Shown: positions 1 through 10,320, counted from the first letter of the stretch. The stretch is DNA of 64,000 nt from Methylobacterium sp. Leaf91 (GCF_001422815.1 NZ_LMMP01000045.1:188504-252503), one strand, 5' to 3'. Numbers and translations are program-made. Notes: generated by a model not told the origin, from the sequence alone.

Positions 1-429
1 GAGGCCGTCTGCCGTCGTGTGCCGCTACCTGTGCCGCTTCTGCCGGTCTCCTACCGTGTGGCGGCGAGCCAGGCCGATTTCGCGGACATGCTCGAGTCCG
101 GCCGTCATCCGAGCAAGCAAAAACTCGACCGAATCCTGGCCATGGTCGATTACGCACTCGACCACGGCCGTGTGCCGACAGTGGGGTATAGCTGGTACCT
201 TCTCGAAGACCGCGATCCGAAGGACCCGGACCTGTTCGCCGATCATGCGAGCCCGGTCATCGGCCGCCGCAAGGCAGAGGGCACCTGCCAGTATAGAATC
301 CAGGACAATACCGGTGAATATTGCGGTCGCATGCGCGACGGCATCCGTGAACGTTGCGACAACGGACGCATCTGGGTCACGGAAAGCGAGCTTAGGAAGA
401 CCTTGTACAGCGTGACCTATCTGAGATAG
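1..429 (+). CDS. Hypothetical protein, probably truncated by the window start
   Basis: The reading frame is open from base 1 to the TAG at 427-429. A GTG at 19 could start a 136-residue protein, but no convincing ribosome site precedes it, so the true start is probably outside the window. The visible part contains YALDHGRVPTVGYSWYLLED and, near the C-terminus, Cys residues in TCQYR, EYCGRM and RERCDN. I do not recognise the family. It converges on the next gene with only 28 bases between the stops. Confidence 0.55.
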   Translation, partial: EAVCRRVPLPVPLLPVSYRVAASQADFADMLESGRHPSKQKLDRILAMVDYALDHGRVPTVGYSWYLLEDRDPKDPDLFADHASPVIGRRKAEGTCQYRIQDNTGEYCGRMRDGIRERCDNGRIWVTESELRKTLYSVTYLR

Positions 430-457
430 GCGTCTAAAAACAGTATCGGTGTCGGCC

Positions 458-1090
458 TTACGGTGTAATGATTCGCATGGAGACGGTCTGCACTTGCGCA
501 TCGCTGTTTTGATCGCTGGCAGGTGCGGTCTTCTTCAGCCGCGCCATGAACTTGCGCACCTCGTCGGGCGGCAATGCACCCATCGGTGCGATCATCATGG
601 ACAGGAGTGCCTTGGTCTTGCGATCGACCGAGGCGGAACGGCTCACCGGCTCGAAATCCCGCACCGTGTGAGTCTTGTCCTCGTTGCCGGTAAAGACACG
701 CGCACCGTCCTTCAGCACGACAATGTCGCCCGGACGTAGGGTCGGATCCTTTAGCAGGGCGTTCATCGGTCCAGAAGACATGGAGATCGGCGTCTGGCGC
801 TCGGCGATATGAAGCTGCAGCGGCTCGCTCTTGGGCAGGGCGGCATAACGGATCTTCGGACGGGGGCGGCTGACTTCGCGCCGGATCGACGGAAGCCGGC
901 GCTCAAATTGGGGCACGGGGACGGCTTGCTGCTGCTCGACAGCAGGACGGGCGGGAGAGAACAGCGCCTCGAAAAGTCCGCCCAAGCCACGGTCTTGAGC
1001 GTTTTGCGCCATCGCTGCGCTAGATGTGCACAATAACGCTGCTGCCGATATCAAGAGGCCGGCACGCTTGGCGACTGGGATGACAGTCAT
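458..1090 (-). CDS. Secreted hypothetical protein
   Basis: This is a 210-residue protein when started at the ATG at 1090. That start places a signal peptide at the N-terminus: MTVIPVAKRAG, a hydrophobic core, then an AMA-Q cleavage site near residue 28. A longer frame reaches 1186 but adds 32 residues without signal character. The mature part has a proline- and arginine-rich region. A conserved-looking C-terminal block follows (LRPGDIVVLKDGARVF, then VRDFEPVSRS), of a kind common in alphaproteobacterial periplasmic hypotheticals. Function is unknown. It stands alone, converging on the upstream partial gene. Confidence 0.65.
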   Translation of the reverse strand: MTVIPVAKRAGLLISAAALLCTSSAAMAQNAQDRGLGGLFEALFSPARPAVEQQQAVPVPQFERRLPSIRREVSRPRPKIRYAALPKSEPLQLHIAERQTPISMSSGPMNALLKDPTLRPGDIVVLKDGARVFTGNEDKTHTVRDFEPVSRSASVDRKTKALLSMMIAPMGALPPDEVRKFMARLKKTAPASDQNSDAQVQTVSMRIITP

Positions 1091-1392
1091 GGACACACTG
1101 CCATTGCTGGAGGCTACAGGGGAGAAGCTCGCTGGACGCTGTGTATAACCTGTGCAGCATTCAACCGTTCCAGCCGAGTTTGCCAAAAAATACAGTTCGA
1201 CGATTCAGCTTGGTGCCACGCCTCGCCCCAGTGGATGGCTCCGGCTCGAAGGCAAAAACCCGTGCGCAGATCGGCCTATGCATCGTGGGCAGTGTCGGCA
1301 TCCTTAATCGTTGGTTAATACGCACGGCTTAGCTTTCGTGATGGGCGACATCTGGCGCGAGGGCCCAATCGGGTCTGGGCGCTGGAGGAAAG
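1091..1392. other. Intergenic region between divergent genes
   Basis: These roughly 300 bases separate the secreted hypothetical (minus) from the heparinase-like gene (plus) and must hold both promoters. I see no gene, strong hairpin or recognisable operator. A GGAGGAAAG ribosome site closes the region just before the heparinase-like start. Confidence 0.5.
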
Positions 1393-3183
1393 GTGTGCGT
1401 GGGTTGGGGGGCTGATCGCTGGCGGTTCTATCGGCTCGTCGGGCGGGAGATCGTCCGCTCGGCGCGGGGTGTGTCCGCACGCCTAACGGCGAGTCCAGAC
1501 CTGCTCGCGCGGGCGCGCGTCAGCGCCCTGGTCATCGCCCCGCACGATCTGCGCACCAGCGACGCCACCTTTGCCGACGACATCTATGCCGGCCTCTTCG
1601 TCTTCGCGGGACGCTCTCTTTCCGTGAGCGGTCGGTCACCGTTCGACTATGCGCCGCCGTCACCGGAATGGGCGGATGCGTTCTACGGATTCGGATGGCT
1701 GCGCCATCTGCGCGCCGCCGATACGGCCCTGGCTCGAGCCAATGCCCGAGCCTTCGTGGCGGATTTCATCGCTGGCCGTGGCGATGAGACTCTGGCCGCG
1801 CCCGTCCCCGTTGCCGCGCGGCGGTTGATCTCCTTCCTCTGTCAGTCGCCGCTGGTTCTGGAAGGCGCGGACCATGCCTTCTACCAGGCGTTCCTCAAGG
1901 CCGTCGGGCGCGGCGCAAGGGACCTCGAACGCTCCCTGCGCCGTGGCCTGCCGCCGCAATCGCGGCTCTTGGCGGTGGTGGCGCTATGTTATGCCGGCCT
2001 GTGCTGCGAGGGCATCCAGCCGATCCTGCGCCGGGCCACCCGCATCCTGTCTCGCGAACTCGATCGGCAGATCATGGCGGATGGCGGGCATCGCAGCCGC
2101 GATCCGCGCTTCGCCATGGAGCTCCTGCTCGATCTCCTGCCTCTGCGCCAAAGCTTCCTGAGCCGCAGCCTCGACCCGCCGGAGGCTCTGCTTCACGCGA
2201 TCGACCGGATGCTCCCGTTGCTGCGGCTCCTGCGCCACGGCGATGCGTCCCTGAGCCATTTCAATGGCATGGGCGCAACGGCGGCGGACCATCTCGCCAC
2301 CTTGCTGGTCTATGACGGGGCCCTGGCGCAGCCGCTGATGCATGCGCCGAATTCCGGCTACGAGCGGCTGGAAAGCGGCCGTGTCGTTTTGGTCGCTGAT
2401 GTGGGAGCGCCGCCGCCGCTGCGCTTCTCGATGAATGCGGGGGCCGGTTGTCTCTCCTTCGAGATGTCGAGCGGCCCCCAGCGGGTGGTCATCAATTGCG
2501 GGCTTCCGGCGAGCGGCCCGGAATTGCGTCGCCTCGCCCGCAGCACCGCCGCCCATTCCACGGCGACGATAGGGGATTCGTCCTCCTGCCGATTCCTCGG
2601 TGCCAGCGAAGGACTGGGCAGTCGCTGGGCCTCGGACTGGCTCATCAAGCGGATCGGTCCCGTGCTCGTGCGCGGCCCGCGCGCCGTCAAATCCGAGCGG
2701 ACGAGCGATGGCGGAACGTTGATCCTGGCCGGACGCCATGACGGCTATGCCGCCGAGTTCGGGATCGTCCATGAGCGCCGCTGGCGCCTCCTGCCCGACG
2801 GGGCGGGGCTAGAAGGCGAGGATGCCTTCGTTCCGGTGGCCCATAAGGGCAACCGGATCCGGCTACGTCCGCCCGAGGCGGCAATCCGCTTCCATCTGCA
2901 TCCCGCCATCGCGGCCAATGCGGCGGTCGGCGGTGGGGTCGATCTCGCCTCGCCCCTCGGGGAGGTCTGGCGGTTCGAGGCCGAGGGCGCTGCGGTAGCG
3001 CTGGAGGAGAGCGTCTATTTCGCGGGTCTCACCGGCGCGCGCCGAACCGACCAGATCGTCCTGTATGTCACGGCCGGGGAGGGCGCCCAGGTGCGATGGC
3101 GCTTCCTGCACATCGCACAGGCGCCGGGGCGGGGCGAACCCGTCGTGCGTGACGCTTCCATGGCCGATGACGCGGCGCGGTAG
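1393..3183 (+). CDS. Heparinase II/III family protein
   Basis: A 596-residue protein of the length and composition expected for the alphaproteobacterial heparinase II/III-like family found immediately upstream of purH. The N-terminal half (about 30-320) is helix-rich and resembles the alpha-toroid part, with motifs such as FYGFGWLRHLRAA and SHFNGMGA. The C-terminal half (about 350-590) is beta-rich and fits the lyase beta-sandwich. The substrate is not known; a role in polysaccharide turnover is inferred from the family. The start is GTG at 1393 or 1399; GGAGG at 1384-1388 fits either. It ends 73 bp before purH on the same strand, so co-transcription is possible. Confidence 0.85.
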   Translation: MCVGWGADRWRFYRLVGREIVRSARGVSARLTASPDLLARARVSALVIAPHDLRTSDATFADDIYAGLFVFAGRSLSVSGRSPFDYAPPSPEWADAFYGFGWLRHLRAADTALARANARAFVADFIAGRGDETLAAPVPVAARRLISFLCQSPLVLEGADHAFYQAFLKAVGRGARDLERSLRRGLPPQSRLLAVVALCYAGLCCEGIQPILRRATRILSRELDRQIMADGGHRSRDPRFAMELLLDLLPLRQSFLSRSLDPPEALLHAIDRMLPLLRLLRHGDASLSHFNGMGATAADHLATLLVYDGALAQPLMHAPNSGYERLESGRVVLVADVGAPPPLRFSMNAGAGCLSFEMSSGPQRVVINCGLPASGPELRRLARSTAAHSTATIGDSSSCRFLGASEGLGSRWASDWLIKRIGPVLVRGPRAVKSERTSDGGTLILAGRHDGYAAEFGIVHERRWRLLPDGAGLEGEDAFVPVAHKGNRIRLRPPEAAIRFHLHPAIAANAAVGGGVDLASPLGEVWRFEAEGAAVALEESVYFAGLTGARRTDQIVLYVTAGEGAQVRWRFLHIAQAPGRGEPVVRDASMADDAAR

Positions 3184-3256
3184 CCGATAGGGCGTCACAT
3201 GTGGTACCCGCGCCTTTGAGGGGCAGGATCTGCCCTGTGCCGGACGGTTCTCGACG

Positions 3257-4855
3257 ATGTCGCATGATCAGGCGCGGGTTGCCCGCGCACTTCTTTCCGT
3301 TTCCGACAAGACGGGTCTCGTGGATTTCGCCCGCGCGCTGTCCGAGCGTGGCGTGGCCCTGGTCTCCACCGGCGGCACCCATCGGGCGCTCACCGAGGCG
3401 GGGCTTCCTGTCACGGAGGTGGCCGAGATCACCGGTTTTCCCGAGATGATGGACGGACGGGTGAAGACTCTGCACCCGGCTGTGCATGGCGGCCTGCTCG
3501 CAGTGCGCGACGACCCTCAGCACCAGGCCGCACTTGCCGCACACGGCATCGGCGCCATCGATCTTCTCGTGGTCAATCTCTACCCGTTCGAGGCGACCAT
3601 CGCGAAGCCTTGCGGCTATGACGATGCGGTGGAGAACATCGATGTCGGTGGGCCGGCCATGATTCGCGCCGCCGCGAAGAATCACGCCGACGTGGCTGTG
3701 GTGGTGGATGTGGCTGATTACGCTGCCATCCTCACCGAGCTCGAGTCCGGCAACGGTGCGCTCGGAGCGGCGACTCGAAAGCGCCTTGCCCAGAAGGCCT
3801 TTGCTCGCACCGCCTCCTACGATGCCGCGATTGCGTCCTGGCTTGCCGACCATGTGGAGATGGATGAGGCGCCTGCCTACCGCGCCTTCGGCGGCACGCT
3901 CGCCCAATCCCTGCGCTACGGCGAGAACCCGCACCAATCGGCTGCCTTCTACCGGACGCCCGGCCTCGTTCGGCCCGGCGTGGCCAGCGCCCGCCAGCTC
4001 CAGGGCAAGGAGCTGTCCTTCAACAACCTCAACGACACCGATGCGGCCTACGAATGTGTGGCCGAGTTCGATCCGGCCCGCGCCGCCGCGGTGGCGATCA
4101 TCAAGCATGCCAACCCTTGCGGCGTCGCCGAAGGTCATACGCTGGCGGAGGCCTATGAGCGGGCTCTGGCCTGCGACCCGACCTCGGCCTTCGGCGGCAT
4201 CGTTGCCCTCAACCGCACACTGGATGCCGAATCGGCTGCGCGCATCGTCGAGATCTTCACCGAGGTGATCATCGCGCCGGACGCCACCGAGGAGGCGATC
4301 GCCATCGTCGCGGCCAAGAAAAACCTGCGTCTCCTCCTCGCGGGCGCTCTTCCCGACCCGCGCGCCAAGGGCTTCGCCATGCGCAACCTCGCCGGCGGCA
4401 TCCTCGTTCAGGGCCGCGACGCCGCGGTGGTCGACGACATGACGCTGAAGGTGGTGACGAAGCGCGAGCCCTCGGGCCAGGAATACGCGGACATGCGCTT
4501 CGCTTACCGCGTCGCCAAGCACGTCAAGTCGAATGCCATCGTCTACGCGCGCGACGGTGCTACGGTGGGGATCGGCGCCGGACAGATGTCGCGGGTCGAT
4601 TCCTCGCGCATTGCCGCCTGGAAGGCGGCGGAGGGCGCCAAACGCATCGGTGCGACCGAGAGCCTAGCCAAGGGCTCTGTGGTTGCCTCGGACGCGTTCT
4701 TCCCCTTCGCCGATGGCCTGATCGCGGCGGCGGAAGCCGGCGCCACCGCGGTGATTCAGCCGGGCGGATCGATGCGTGACGCCGACGTAATCAAGGCCGC
4801 CGACGAAGCCGGTCTCGCCATGGTGTTTACAGGGCATCGTCACTTCCGGCACTGA
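3257..4855 (+). CDS. purH: Bifunctional AICAR formyltransferase / IMP cyclohydrolase PurH
   Basis: A 532-residue, full-length PurH, which carries out the last two steps of de novo purine synthesis: AICAR to FAICAR using 10-formyltetrahydrofolate, then closure to IMP. The N-terminal MGS-like cyclohydrolase domain (about 1-200) shows [24 protein letters not shown] and [16 protein letters not shown]. The C-terminal transformylase domain carries the signature KHANPCGVA with the catalytic Lys-His pair. It also has [16 protein letters not shown] and the C-terminal [10 protein letters not shown] and FTGHRHFRH. All key motifs are intact. The gene follows the heparinase-like gene and precedes a DUF2252 gene on the same strand. 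Confidence 0.98.
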   Translation: MSHDQARVARALLSVSDKTGLVDFARALSERGVALVSTGGTHRALTEAGLPVTEVAEITGFPEMMDGRVKTLHPAVHGGLLAVRDDPQHQAALAAHGIGAIDLLVVNLYPFEATIAKPCGYDDAVENIDVGGPAMIRAAAKNHADVAVVVDVADYAAILTELESGNGALGAATRKRLAQKAFARTASYDAAIASWLADHVEMDEAPAYRAFGGTLAQSLRYGENPHQSAAFYRTPGLVRPGVASARQLQGKELSFNNLNDTDAAYECVAEFDPARAAAVAIIKHANPCGVAEGHTLAEAYERALACDPTSAFGGIVALNRTLDAESAARIVEIFTEVIIAPDATEEAIAIVAAKKNLRLLLAGALPDPRAKGFAMRNLAGGILVQGRDAAVVDDMTLKVVTKREPSGQEYADMRFAYRVAKHVKSNAIVYARDGATVGIGAGQMSRVDSSRIAAWKAAEGAKRIGATESLAKGSVVASDAFFPFADGLIAAAEAGATAVIQPGGSMRDADVIKAADEAGLAMVFTGHRHFRH

Positions 4856-4912
4856 TGCCGCGCGGTGCGCGGCAAACGGCCTGCGCGCATCGCCTTGTCG
4901 AGGCTTTCTTCC

Positions 4913-6283
4913 ATGACGAACATCTCTCCTTCCCCCGATCGCGCCCAGCGCCGAGCGGCCGGTAAGCGCTTGCGCGATGCGGTTCCCCGTGAATCCCATG
5001 CCGACTGGTATCCTGCCGAGAACCGCGATCCGCTCGCGGTTCTCCGGGCGAACGATTCGGGCAGGTTGCTCGAGCTGATCCCCCTGCGGCACGAGCGGAT
5101 GCGGGCAAACCCATTTGCGTTCCTGCGTGGGGCTGCCGCTGTGATGGCCGCCGACCTCGCGGGCGTTCCGGTTCCGGGCATTCCCGTCCAGGCCTGCGGC
5201 GATTGCCACATCGGCAATTTCGGCGTGTATCGCAGCGCCGAGGGCCAGACCCTTTTCGACATCAACGATTTCGACGAGACGCTTTGGAACGTCGATTTCA
5301 CGATCGATGTGAAGCGCCTCGCCGCCAGTGTCGCTGTCGCTGCCCTGCCTCAGGGCGAGCACCGGGCACATCGTGCGGCTCGGGCAAGCGTCCGGGCTTA
5401 TCGCGAACATATGCGTGACCTGTCGCATCTCTCGCCGCTCGCCATCTGGCACAGTCGGATCGATCTCGATCACGAAATCGGTCGCCTCGGCGACGGAGAT
5501 CTGTGCCGCCGCCTCCTGTCCGACGCGGCTTCCGAGACCGCCGACGGCCTCAGCCATGGCGATGCACCGGACCTCGATCCTGCGAGCTTCGGCGCCGATC
5601 CGTCTTTGTGGCGCATCGCCGACAAGGCCCCGACCGTCTTCCATGAAGGGCCGAACGGCCTGACCGACGCGGTGCAGGAAGCGGCCGCCGCGTTGCTCGC
5701 CTACCCGCAAAGCCTTCAGGCCGACCGGAACCTGCTGGCTCTGCGCTACATGCAGCGCGATGTCGCCTTCAAGGTGGTGGGGATCGGCTCAGTGGGCACG
5801 GTCTGCGCCGTGGGGTTGTATACCGACGCGGATGGCGCGCCGCTTTTCCTGCAGATCAAGGAAGCCCGGCCTTCGGTGCTGGCGCAGCTCGCCCTGAGCC
5901 CCTTCTTCCTCGCATCCGAAGGTCAGCGCGTCATCGACGGGCAGCGCATCATGCAGGCCGCGAGCGACATGTTCCTGGGCACCGCCTATTCCGATGCGAG
6001 TGGGCGCTCCTACTATGTCCGTCAGTTAAAGAATAAGAAGCTGTCGGCCGTCGCCGAAATTATGTCCGAGAGCGGTCCCAAGGCCTATGCCCAACTTTGC
6101 GGGACCACGCTCGCCCGTGCCCATGCCCGCTCAGGGGACGCAGCGATGATCGCCGGCTATCTCGGTAAGGGCGATGCCTTCGACGAGGCGGTGGCCGAAT
6201 TCGCGATGCGCTATGCGTGGCAGACGATGGCGGACCACGATGCGCTGAAGCAGGCCTATCAGGAGCCCGCCGAGGCAGCGTGA
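4913..6283 (+). CDS. DUF2252 domain-containing protein
   Basis: A 456-residue protein from the ATG at 4913; an upstream in-frame start at 4865 would add 16 Arg-rich residues and looks less likely. It matches DUF2252, a family with a fold related to aminoglycoside/homoserine-type kinases. The motif CGDCHIGNFG followed by DINDFDE resembles a kinase catalytic loop and metal-binding segment. A second block, LRYMQRDVAFKVVGIGSVGT, could serve in nucleotide binding. Substrate unknown. It starts 57 bp after purH on the same strand, which may be co-transcription rather than functional linkage. A strong hairpin follows at 6360. Confidence 0.85.
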   Translation: MTNISPSPDRAQRRAAGKRLRDAVPRESHADWYPAENRDPLAVLRANDSGRLLELIPLRHERMRANPFAFLRGAAAVMAADLAGVPVPGIPVQACGDCHIGNFGVYRSAEGQTLFDINDFDETLWNVDFTIDVKRLAASVAVAALPQGEHRAHRAARASVRAYREHMRDLSHLSPLAIWHSRIDLDHEIGRLGDGDLCRRLLSDAASETADGLSHGDAPDLDPASFGADPSLWRIADKAPTVFHEGPNGLTDAVQEAAAALLAYPQSLQADRNLLALRYMQRDVAFKVVGIGSVGTVCAVGLYTDADGAPLFLQIKEARPSVLAQLALSPFFLASEGQRVIDGQRIMQAASDMFLGTAYSDASGRSYYVRQLKNKKLSAVAEIMSESGPKAYAQLCGTTLARAHARSGDAAMIAGYLGKGDAFDEAVAEFAMRYAWQTMADHDALKQAYQEPAEAA

Positions 6284-6359
6284 AGGCAAAGGCCTCATGC
6301 AAGGTCTGACCGAACCCTGCGGCATAAGTCGAACCCGTCGACGACGTCGGAGATGACAG

Positions 6360-6397
6360 ACGAAGAAGGCCCTGTCTCGCGACAGGGCCTTCTTCGT
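6360..6397. terminator. Bidirectional intrinsic terminator
   Basis: A perfect stem of 16 or more base pairs (arms 6361-6376 and 6381-6396, tcgc loop) lies between the convergent DUF2252 (plus) and MFS (minus) genes. It is symmetric and lies beyond both stop codons, so it can serve both directions. The following T-tract is short. Confidence 0.75.
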
Positions 6398-6500
6398 ATC
6401 GTCGCCTAACAGGCATCGGGTCTTTAAGGCACCGACGCCGTTGAAGCACTTGCTCAAGCTGGACCGGGGCTGGCCCCGATCCAGCCCTTCGCTCCGAACG

Positions 6501-8288
6501 CTAGCGTGCCGGGCGGTCGTCCCAGGTGAAGATGTCCCTGTCCTTGGTCTCGGGGATGAACAGGGCACCGATGACGGCCGTCGCGAGGGCGATGACGATC
6601 GGGTACCAGAGGCCGAAATAAATGTCGCCGGTCTGGGCCACCATCGCGAAGGCGGTGGCCGGCAGAAGGCCGCCGAACCAGCCGTTGCCGATATGGTAGG
6701 GCAGCGACATCGAGGTGTAGCGGATACGCGTCGGGAAGAGCTCGACGAGAGCCGCCGCGATCGGGCCGTAGACCATCGTCACGTAGAGGACGAGGATCGT
6801 CAGGATACCGATGATCGTCAGCTTCTGGACCGAGAAGATGTCGATCATCTTAGCGAAGTTCGACAGGCCGTCCTTCGGTTCGATGGCGATCTTCACGATG
6901 CTCGGGTTGTTGGCGCCAGGGTAGCCGGCAGCAGTGAGGGCCGCGCCGATATCCTTGGCGAAGGCCGGATCGGCGGCGGCGAACTCCTTGCCGGCGACGG
7001 TGACGGTGGCCTTGGTGCCGGGAGCGACCGGCTCGGTGGTGTAGTTCACCGCGGACCGGGCGAGCAGCGCCTTGGCGATGTCGCAGGAATTGGTGAACTT
7101 GGCCGTTCCCACCGGATTGAACTGGAACGAGCAATCCGCCGGGTCGGCCTTCACCACCACCTGCGTGCTCTGCTGGGCCGCGTGCAGGGCCGGGTTGGCG
7201 GCCGCGGTCAGCGCCTTGAACAGCGGGAAGAAGGTCAGCGCCGCGATGACGCAACCGCCGAGGATGATCGGCTTACGGCCGATCTTGTCGGAGAGCGCGC
7301 CGAAGAACAGGAATCCGCCGGTGCCGAGGATGAGCGACCAGGCGATGAGCACGTTGGCCGTGAACTGATCGACCTTCAGGATCGTCTGAAGGAAGAACAG
7401 CGCGTAGAACTGGCCGGTGTACCAGACTACGGCCTGGCCGGCGGTGAGGCCGAGCAGGGCGAGGAGCGCCCACTTGGCGTTGCGCCACTGGCCGAACGCC
7501 TCGGAGAGCGGCGCCTTCGAGCCGGTGCCCTCGTCCTTCATCTTCTTGAAGGCCGGGCTCTCCTGCATCTGCAGACGGATCCAGACCGAGACGCCGAGCA
7601 GCACGATCGAGACCAGGAACGGAATGCGCCAGCCCCAGGCGGCGAAGGGCGTGATCGTCCCGGCCGAACCGTCAGCGAGGGTGGTGGCGACGGGCGCGTA
7701 GTTCGCGTTGACGTAGATCTGGGTGAACAGGATCACCATCAGCGACAGCAGCAGCCCGAGGGTCGCCGTTGTCTGGATGAAGGCGGTGTAGAAGCCGCGA
7801 CGCCCGGGGGGAGCGTGCTCGGCCACGTACACCGCTGCGCCGCCATACTCACCACCGAGGGCGAGACCCTGGAGCATGCGCAGAGCCAGCAGCGCCACGG
7901 GCGCGACCCAACCGACGCCGTACTCGTTCATCGTGGCGTAGGAGGGCAGAAGGCCGACCACGAAGGTCGAGATGCCCATGATCAGGATGGTCACGAGGAA
8001 GGTGTACTTGCGGCCCACAAGGTCGCCGAGACGTCCGAACACCAGTGCGCCGAAGGGACGGACCAGAAAGCCCGCTGCGAAGGCCATCAGGGCGAAAATG
8101 TTGCGCGTGGCTTCCGGATAGGCCGAGAAGAACTGCGCGCCGATGATCGCAGCCAGCGATCCATAGAGATAGAAATCGTACCACTCGAACACGGTACCGA
8201 GCGAGGAGGCCAGAATGACCTTCTTCTCGCCGGCACTCATGGGCCGTGCGGCTTCCTTTGGTAATGGGACCGCTGACGTTGCAGACAT
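6501..8288 (-). CDS. MFS transporter of the metabolite:H+ symporter type with a large periplasmic-loop insertion
   Basis: A 595-residue inner-membrane symporter. The ATG at 8288 is preceded by GGAGG at ideal spacing; the longer TTG-initiated frame includes that ribosome site and is rejected. Family motifs include EWYDFYLYGSLAA in TM1, RPFGALVFGRLGDLVGRK between TM2 and TM3, and LGGEYGGAAVYVAEHAPPGRRG. These are typical of MHS symporters for small organic acids or osmolytes. An extra hydrophilic segment of about 120 residues (about 359-481) with two Cys lies between late transmembrane helices. The substrate cannot be told from sequence. A strong hairpin beyond the stop separates it from the convergent DUF2252 gene. 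Confidence 0.88.
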   Translation of the reverse strand: MSATSAVPLPKEAARPMSAGEKKVILASSLGTVFEWYDFYLYGSLAAIIGAQFFSAYPEATRNIFALMAFAAGFLVRPFGALVFGRLGDLVGRKYTFLVTILIMGISTFVVGLLPSYATMNEYGVGWVAPVALLALRMLQGLALGGEYGGAAVYVAEHAPPGRRGFYTAFIQTTATLGLLLSLMVILFTQIYVNANYAPVATTLADGSAGTITPFAAWGWRIPFLVSIVLLGVSVWIRLQMQESPAFKKMKDEGTGSKAPLSEAFGQWRNAKWALLALLGLTAGQAVVWYTGQFYALFFLQTILKVDQFTANVLIAWSLILGTGGFLFFGALSDKIGRKPIILGGCVIAALTFFPLFKALTAAANPALHAAQQSTQVVVKADPADCSFQFNPVGTAKFTNSCDIAKALLARSAVNYTTEPVAPGTKATVTVAGKEFAAADPAFAKDIGAALTAAGYPGANNPSIVKIAIEPKDGLSNFAKMIDIFSVQKLTIIGILTILVLYVTMVYGPIAAALVELFPTRIRYTSMSLPYHIGNGWFGGLLPATAFAMVAQTGDIYFGLWYPIVIALATAVIGALFIPETKDRDIFTWDDRPAR

Positions 8289-8567
8289 GGGGGAATCCTC
8301 CAAAATTTTTTTACTTCCAGGCTTTTGCAGGCCTGGCTTTCAACACTTCAGAAACTTGGGTGCTGCGTCGGCGTTCGCAGTCGCTCAAGTCCTGGTGCGC
8401 ATTGGTCTTGCCGCTCACGGAAACGAGAGCGATCGACGCTACCTCACGCCATGATTTCGCCCAAGAGTGAAAAAGCCGTACGGCCCAGGGATACTCACGT
8501 TTTTATGCAAACGTGTCACTTTGGTGCCGATTGGTAGGACCGCTGCCCGGTTGGATGCCATGAATGA
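8289..8567. other. Upstream region of the MFS gene
   Basis: This non-coding stretch holds the MFS leader. It contains the GGAGG ribosome site, an A/T-run just upstream of it, and a small inverted repeat (CCAGGC at 8317-8322 with GCCTGG at 8331-8336). No open frame here looks like a gene and I cannot assign a specific regulator. Confidence 0.4.
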
Positions 8568-8597
8568 GAAAGGGCGCGGCTTCCGCCGCGCCCTTTC
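8568..8597 (-). terminator. Intrinsic terminator of the acetate permease gene
   Basis: A 13-bp perfect GC-rich stem (8568-8580 with 8585-8597) closed by a four-base loop lies 28 bp downstream of the actP-type stop codon. In the minus-strand transcript it is followed by a T-rich segment (TTTCTCATTC). Confidence 0.75.
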
Positions 8598-8625
8598 ACG
8601 CAATCGTAGTCTGGTCTTGGAACCG

Positions 8626-10320
8626 TCAGTGAGCGTGGGCGCCGTCGGCTCCGATCCCAGTCTCCGAGCGCACGAACTGCTGTTCGAACAATGCGCGCTC
8701 GCGCTTGGCCCTGGCAGTATTGTCGAGCTTCGACACGACGTAGATCGTGAGGAAGGCCAGCGGCATCGAGAACAGGGCCGGGTTGTCGTAGGGGAAGATC
8801 GCCACCGGATTACCGAAGGTCGTCACCCACACTGCCTTCGACAGGATCACCATTCCGACAGCCGCGAAAAGGCCGACGAATCCGCCAATCAGTGCGCCCC
8901 AGGTGGTCGTGCCCCGCCATAGGATCGACATGGTGAGGATGGGGAAGTTGCAGCTCGCCGCCACCGAGAAGGCGAGGCCGACCATGAAGGCGACGTTCTG
9001 GTTCTCGAAAACGTATCCGAGATAGATCGCCACGATACCGATGACGACCGCCGAGATCTTCGAGAGTCGCACTTCGGACGCTTCGTTGGTGCGTCCGCGG
9101 GCGATGACGCTGGCATAGAGATCGTGGCTGACCGCCGATGCACCGGCGAGCGTGAGCCCGGCCACGACAGCAAGAATGGTGGCGAAGGCGACTGCCGAGA
9201 TGAAGCCGAGGAAGTACGGCCCGCCAACGGCGTTGGCGAGGTTCACAGCAACCATGTTGGTGCCGCCAAGCATCCCCTTCAGCTTGTCGAACGCACCCGC
9301 CGGATCGAGCTTGAAGTAGACCGGATCGGACATCAGCAGGGCGATGCCGCCGAAGCCGATGATGAAGGTCAGGATGTAGAAGTAACCGATCAGGCCGGTG
9401 GCGTAGAACACCGATTTGCGGGCGGCCTGAGCATCGGAAACGGTGAAAAAGCGCATCAGGATGTGTGGTAGGCCGGCGGTGCCGAACATCAGACCGACGC
9501 CTAGGGAGATCGCTTCGATCGGGTTCGAGACGAGGCCGCCCGGCGCCATGATGGCATCGCCCTTCGGATGGGTGGCGACGGCGGCCGAAAATAGGGCCTC
9601 GGGGTTGAAGCCGTATTTGTAGAGCACCGCACCGGCCATGAAGGTGGCACCCCCGAGGAGAAGGCAGGCCTTGATGACCTGGACCCAAGTGGTCGCCTTC
9701 ATGCCGCCGAACGCCACGTAGACGATCATCAGCACGCCGACGATCACGACCGCATAGAGATATTCGAGGCCGAACAGCAGCTGGATCAGTTTCCCTGCGC
9801 CAACCATTTGGGCGATCAGGTAGAACGCCACCACCACGAGGGTGCCCACTGCCGAAATGATGCGGATCGAGGTCTGGTCGAGGCGAAAGGAGGCGACGTC
9901 GGCGAAGGTGAACTTGCCGAGGTTGCGCAGCCGCTCTGCAATGAGAAACAGCACGATCGGCCACCCCACGAGGAAGCCTGTGGAATAGATCAGACCATCG
10001 AAGCCGGACGTATAGACGAGGCCGGAGATGCCGAGGAATGAGGCTGCCGACATGTAGTCGCCGGCAATGGCCAGCGAGTTGGTGCCGGCCGAGATACCAC
10101 CGCCGGCGGCGTAGAAGTCAGAGGCCGATTTGGTACCCTTGGCCGCCTTGTAGGTGATGCCGAGGGTGAAGAGCACGAAGAACGCGAACATACCGATGGC
10201 CGGCCAGTTCGTCTGGGCTTTCGTGACGGCGCCGAGATCCGGACCGGCGGCGTAGGCTGCGCCAGCGAGGATGACAGAGAGGGTGGTACCCAGGACGATG
10301 GGGTGGGCTGAGCGGATCAT
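8626..10320 (-). CDS. actP: Cation/acetate symporter, ActP type (sodium:solute symporter family)
   Basis: A 564-residue SSS-family permease with a signal-like first helix, as in ActP. It shows the family hallmarks [31 protein letters not shown] and [19 protein letters not shown], plus [15 protein letters not shown]. The protein imports acetate or related short monocarboxylates with a cation. Its start overlaps the stop of the DUF485 gene by 4 bp (ATGA), so the two are translationally coupled. The acs gene lies upstream on the same strand, which is the classic acs-yjcH-actP arrangement and supports acetate as the substrate. Related permeases for other monocarboxylates cannot be excluded. Confidence 0.9.
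   Translation of the reverse strand: MIRSAHPIVLGTTLSVILAGAAYAAGPDLGAVTKAQTNWPAIGMFAFFVLFTLGITYKAAKGTKSASDFYAAGGGISAGTNSLAIAGDYMSAASFLGISGLVYTSGFDGLIYSTGFLVGWPIVLFLIAERLRNLGKFTFADVASFRLDQTSIRIISAVGTLVVVAFYLIAQMVGAGKLIQLLFGLEYLYAVVIVGVLMIVYVAFGGMKATTWVQVIKACLLLGGATFMAGAVLYKYGFNPEALFSAAVATHPKGDAIMAPGGLVSNPIEAISLGVGLMFGTAGLPHILMRFFTVSDAQAARKSVFYATGLIGYFYILTFIIGFGGIALLMSDPVYFKLDPAGAFDKLKGMLGGTNMVAVNLANAVGGPYFLGFISAVAFATILAVVAGLTLAGASAVSHDLYASVIARGRTNEASEVRLSKISAVVIGIVAIYLGYVFENQNVAFMVGLAFSVAASCNFPILTMSILWRGTTTWGALIGGFVGLFAAVGMVILSKAVWVTTFGNPVAIFPYDNPALFSMPLAFLTIYVVSKLDNTARAKRERALFEQQFVRSETGIGADGAHAH

Noticed and set aside
6441-8264. A 607-codon plus-strand frame opposite the MFS gene
   Set aside because: Antisense shadow; the minus-strand MFS protein has all expected motifs and a good ribosome site.
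8317-8336. CCAGGC/GCCTGG inverted repeat in the MFS leader as a terminator or riboswitch
   Set aside because: Only a 6-bp stem, no T-tract on the coding strand, and no resemblance to a known riboswitch.
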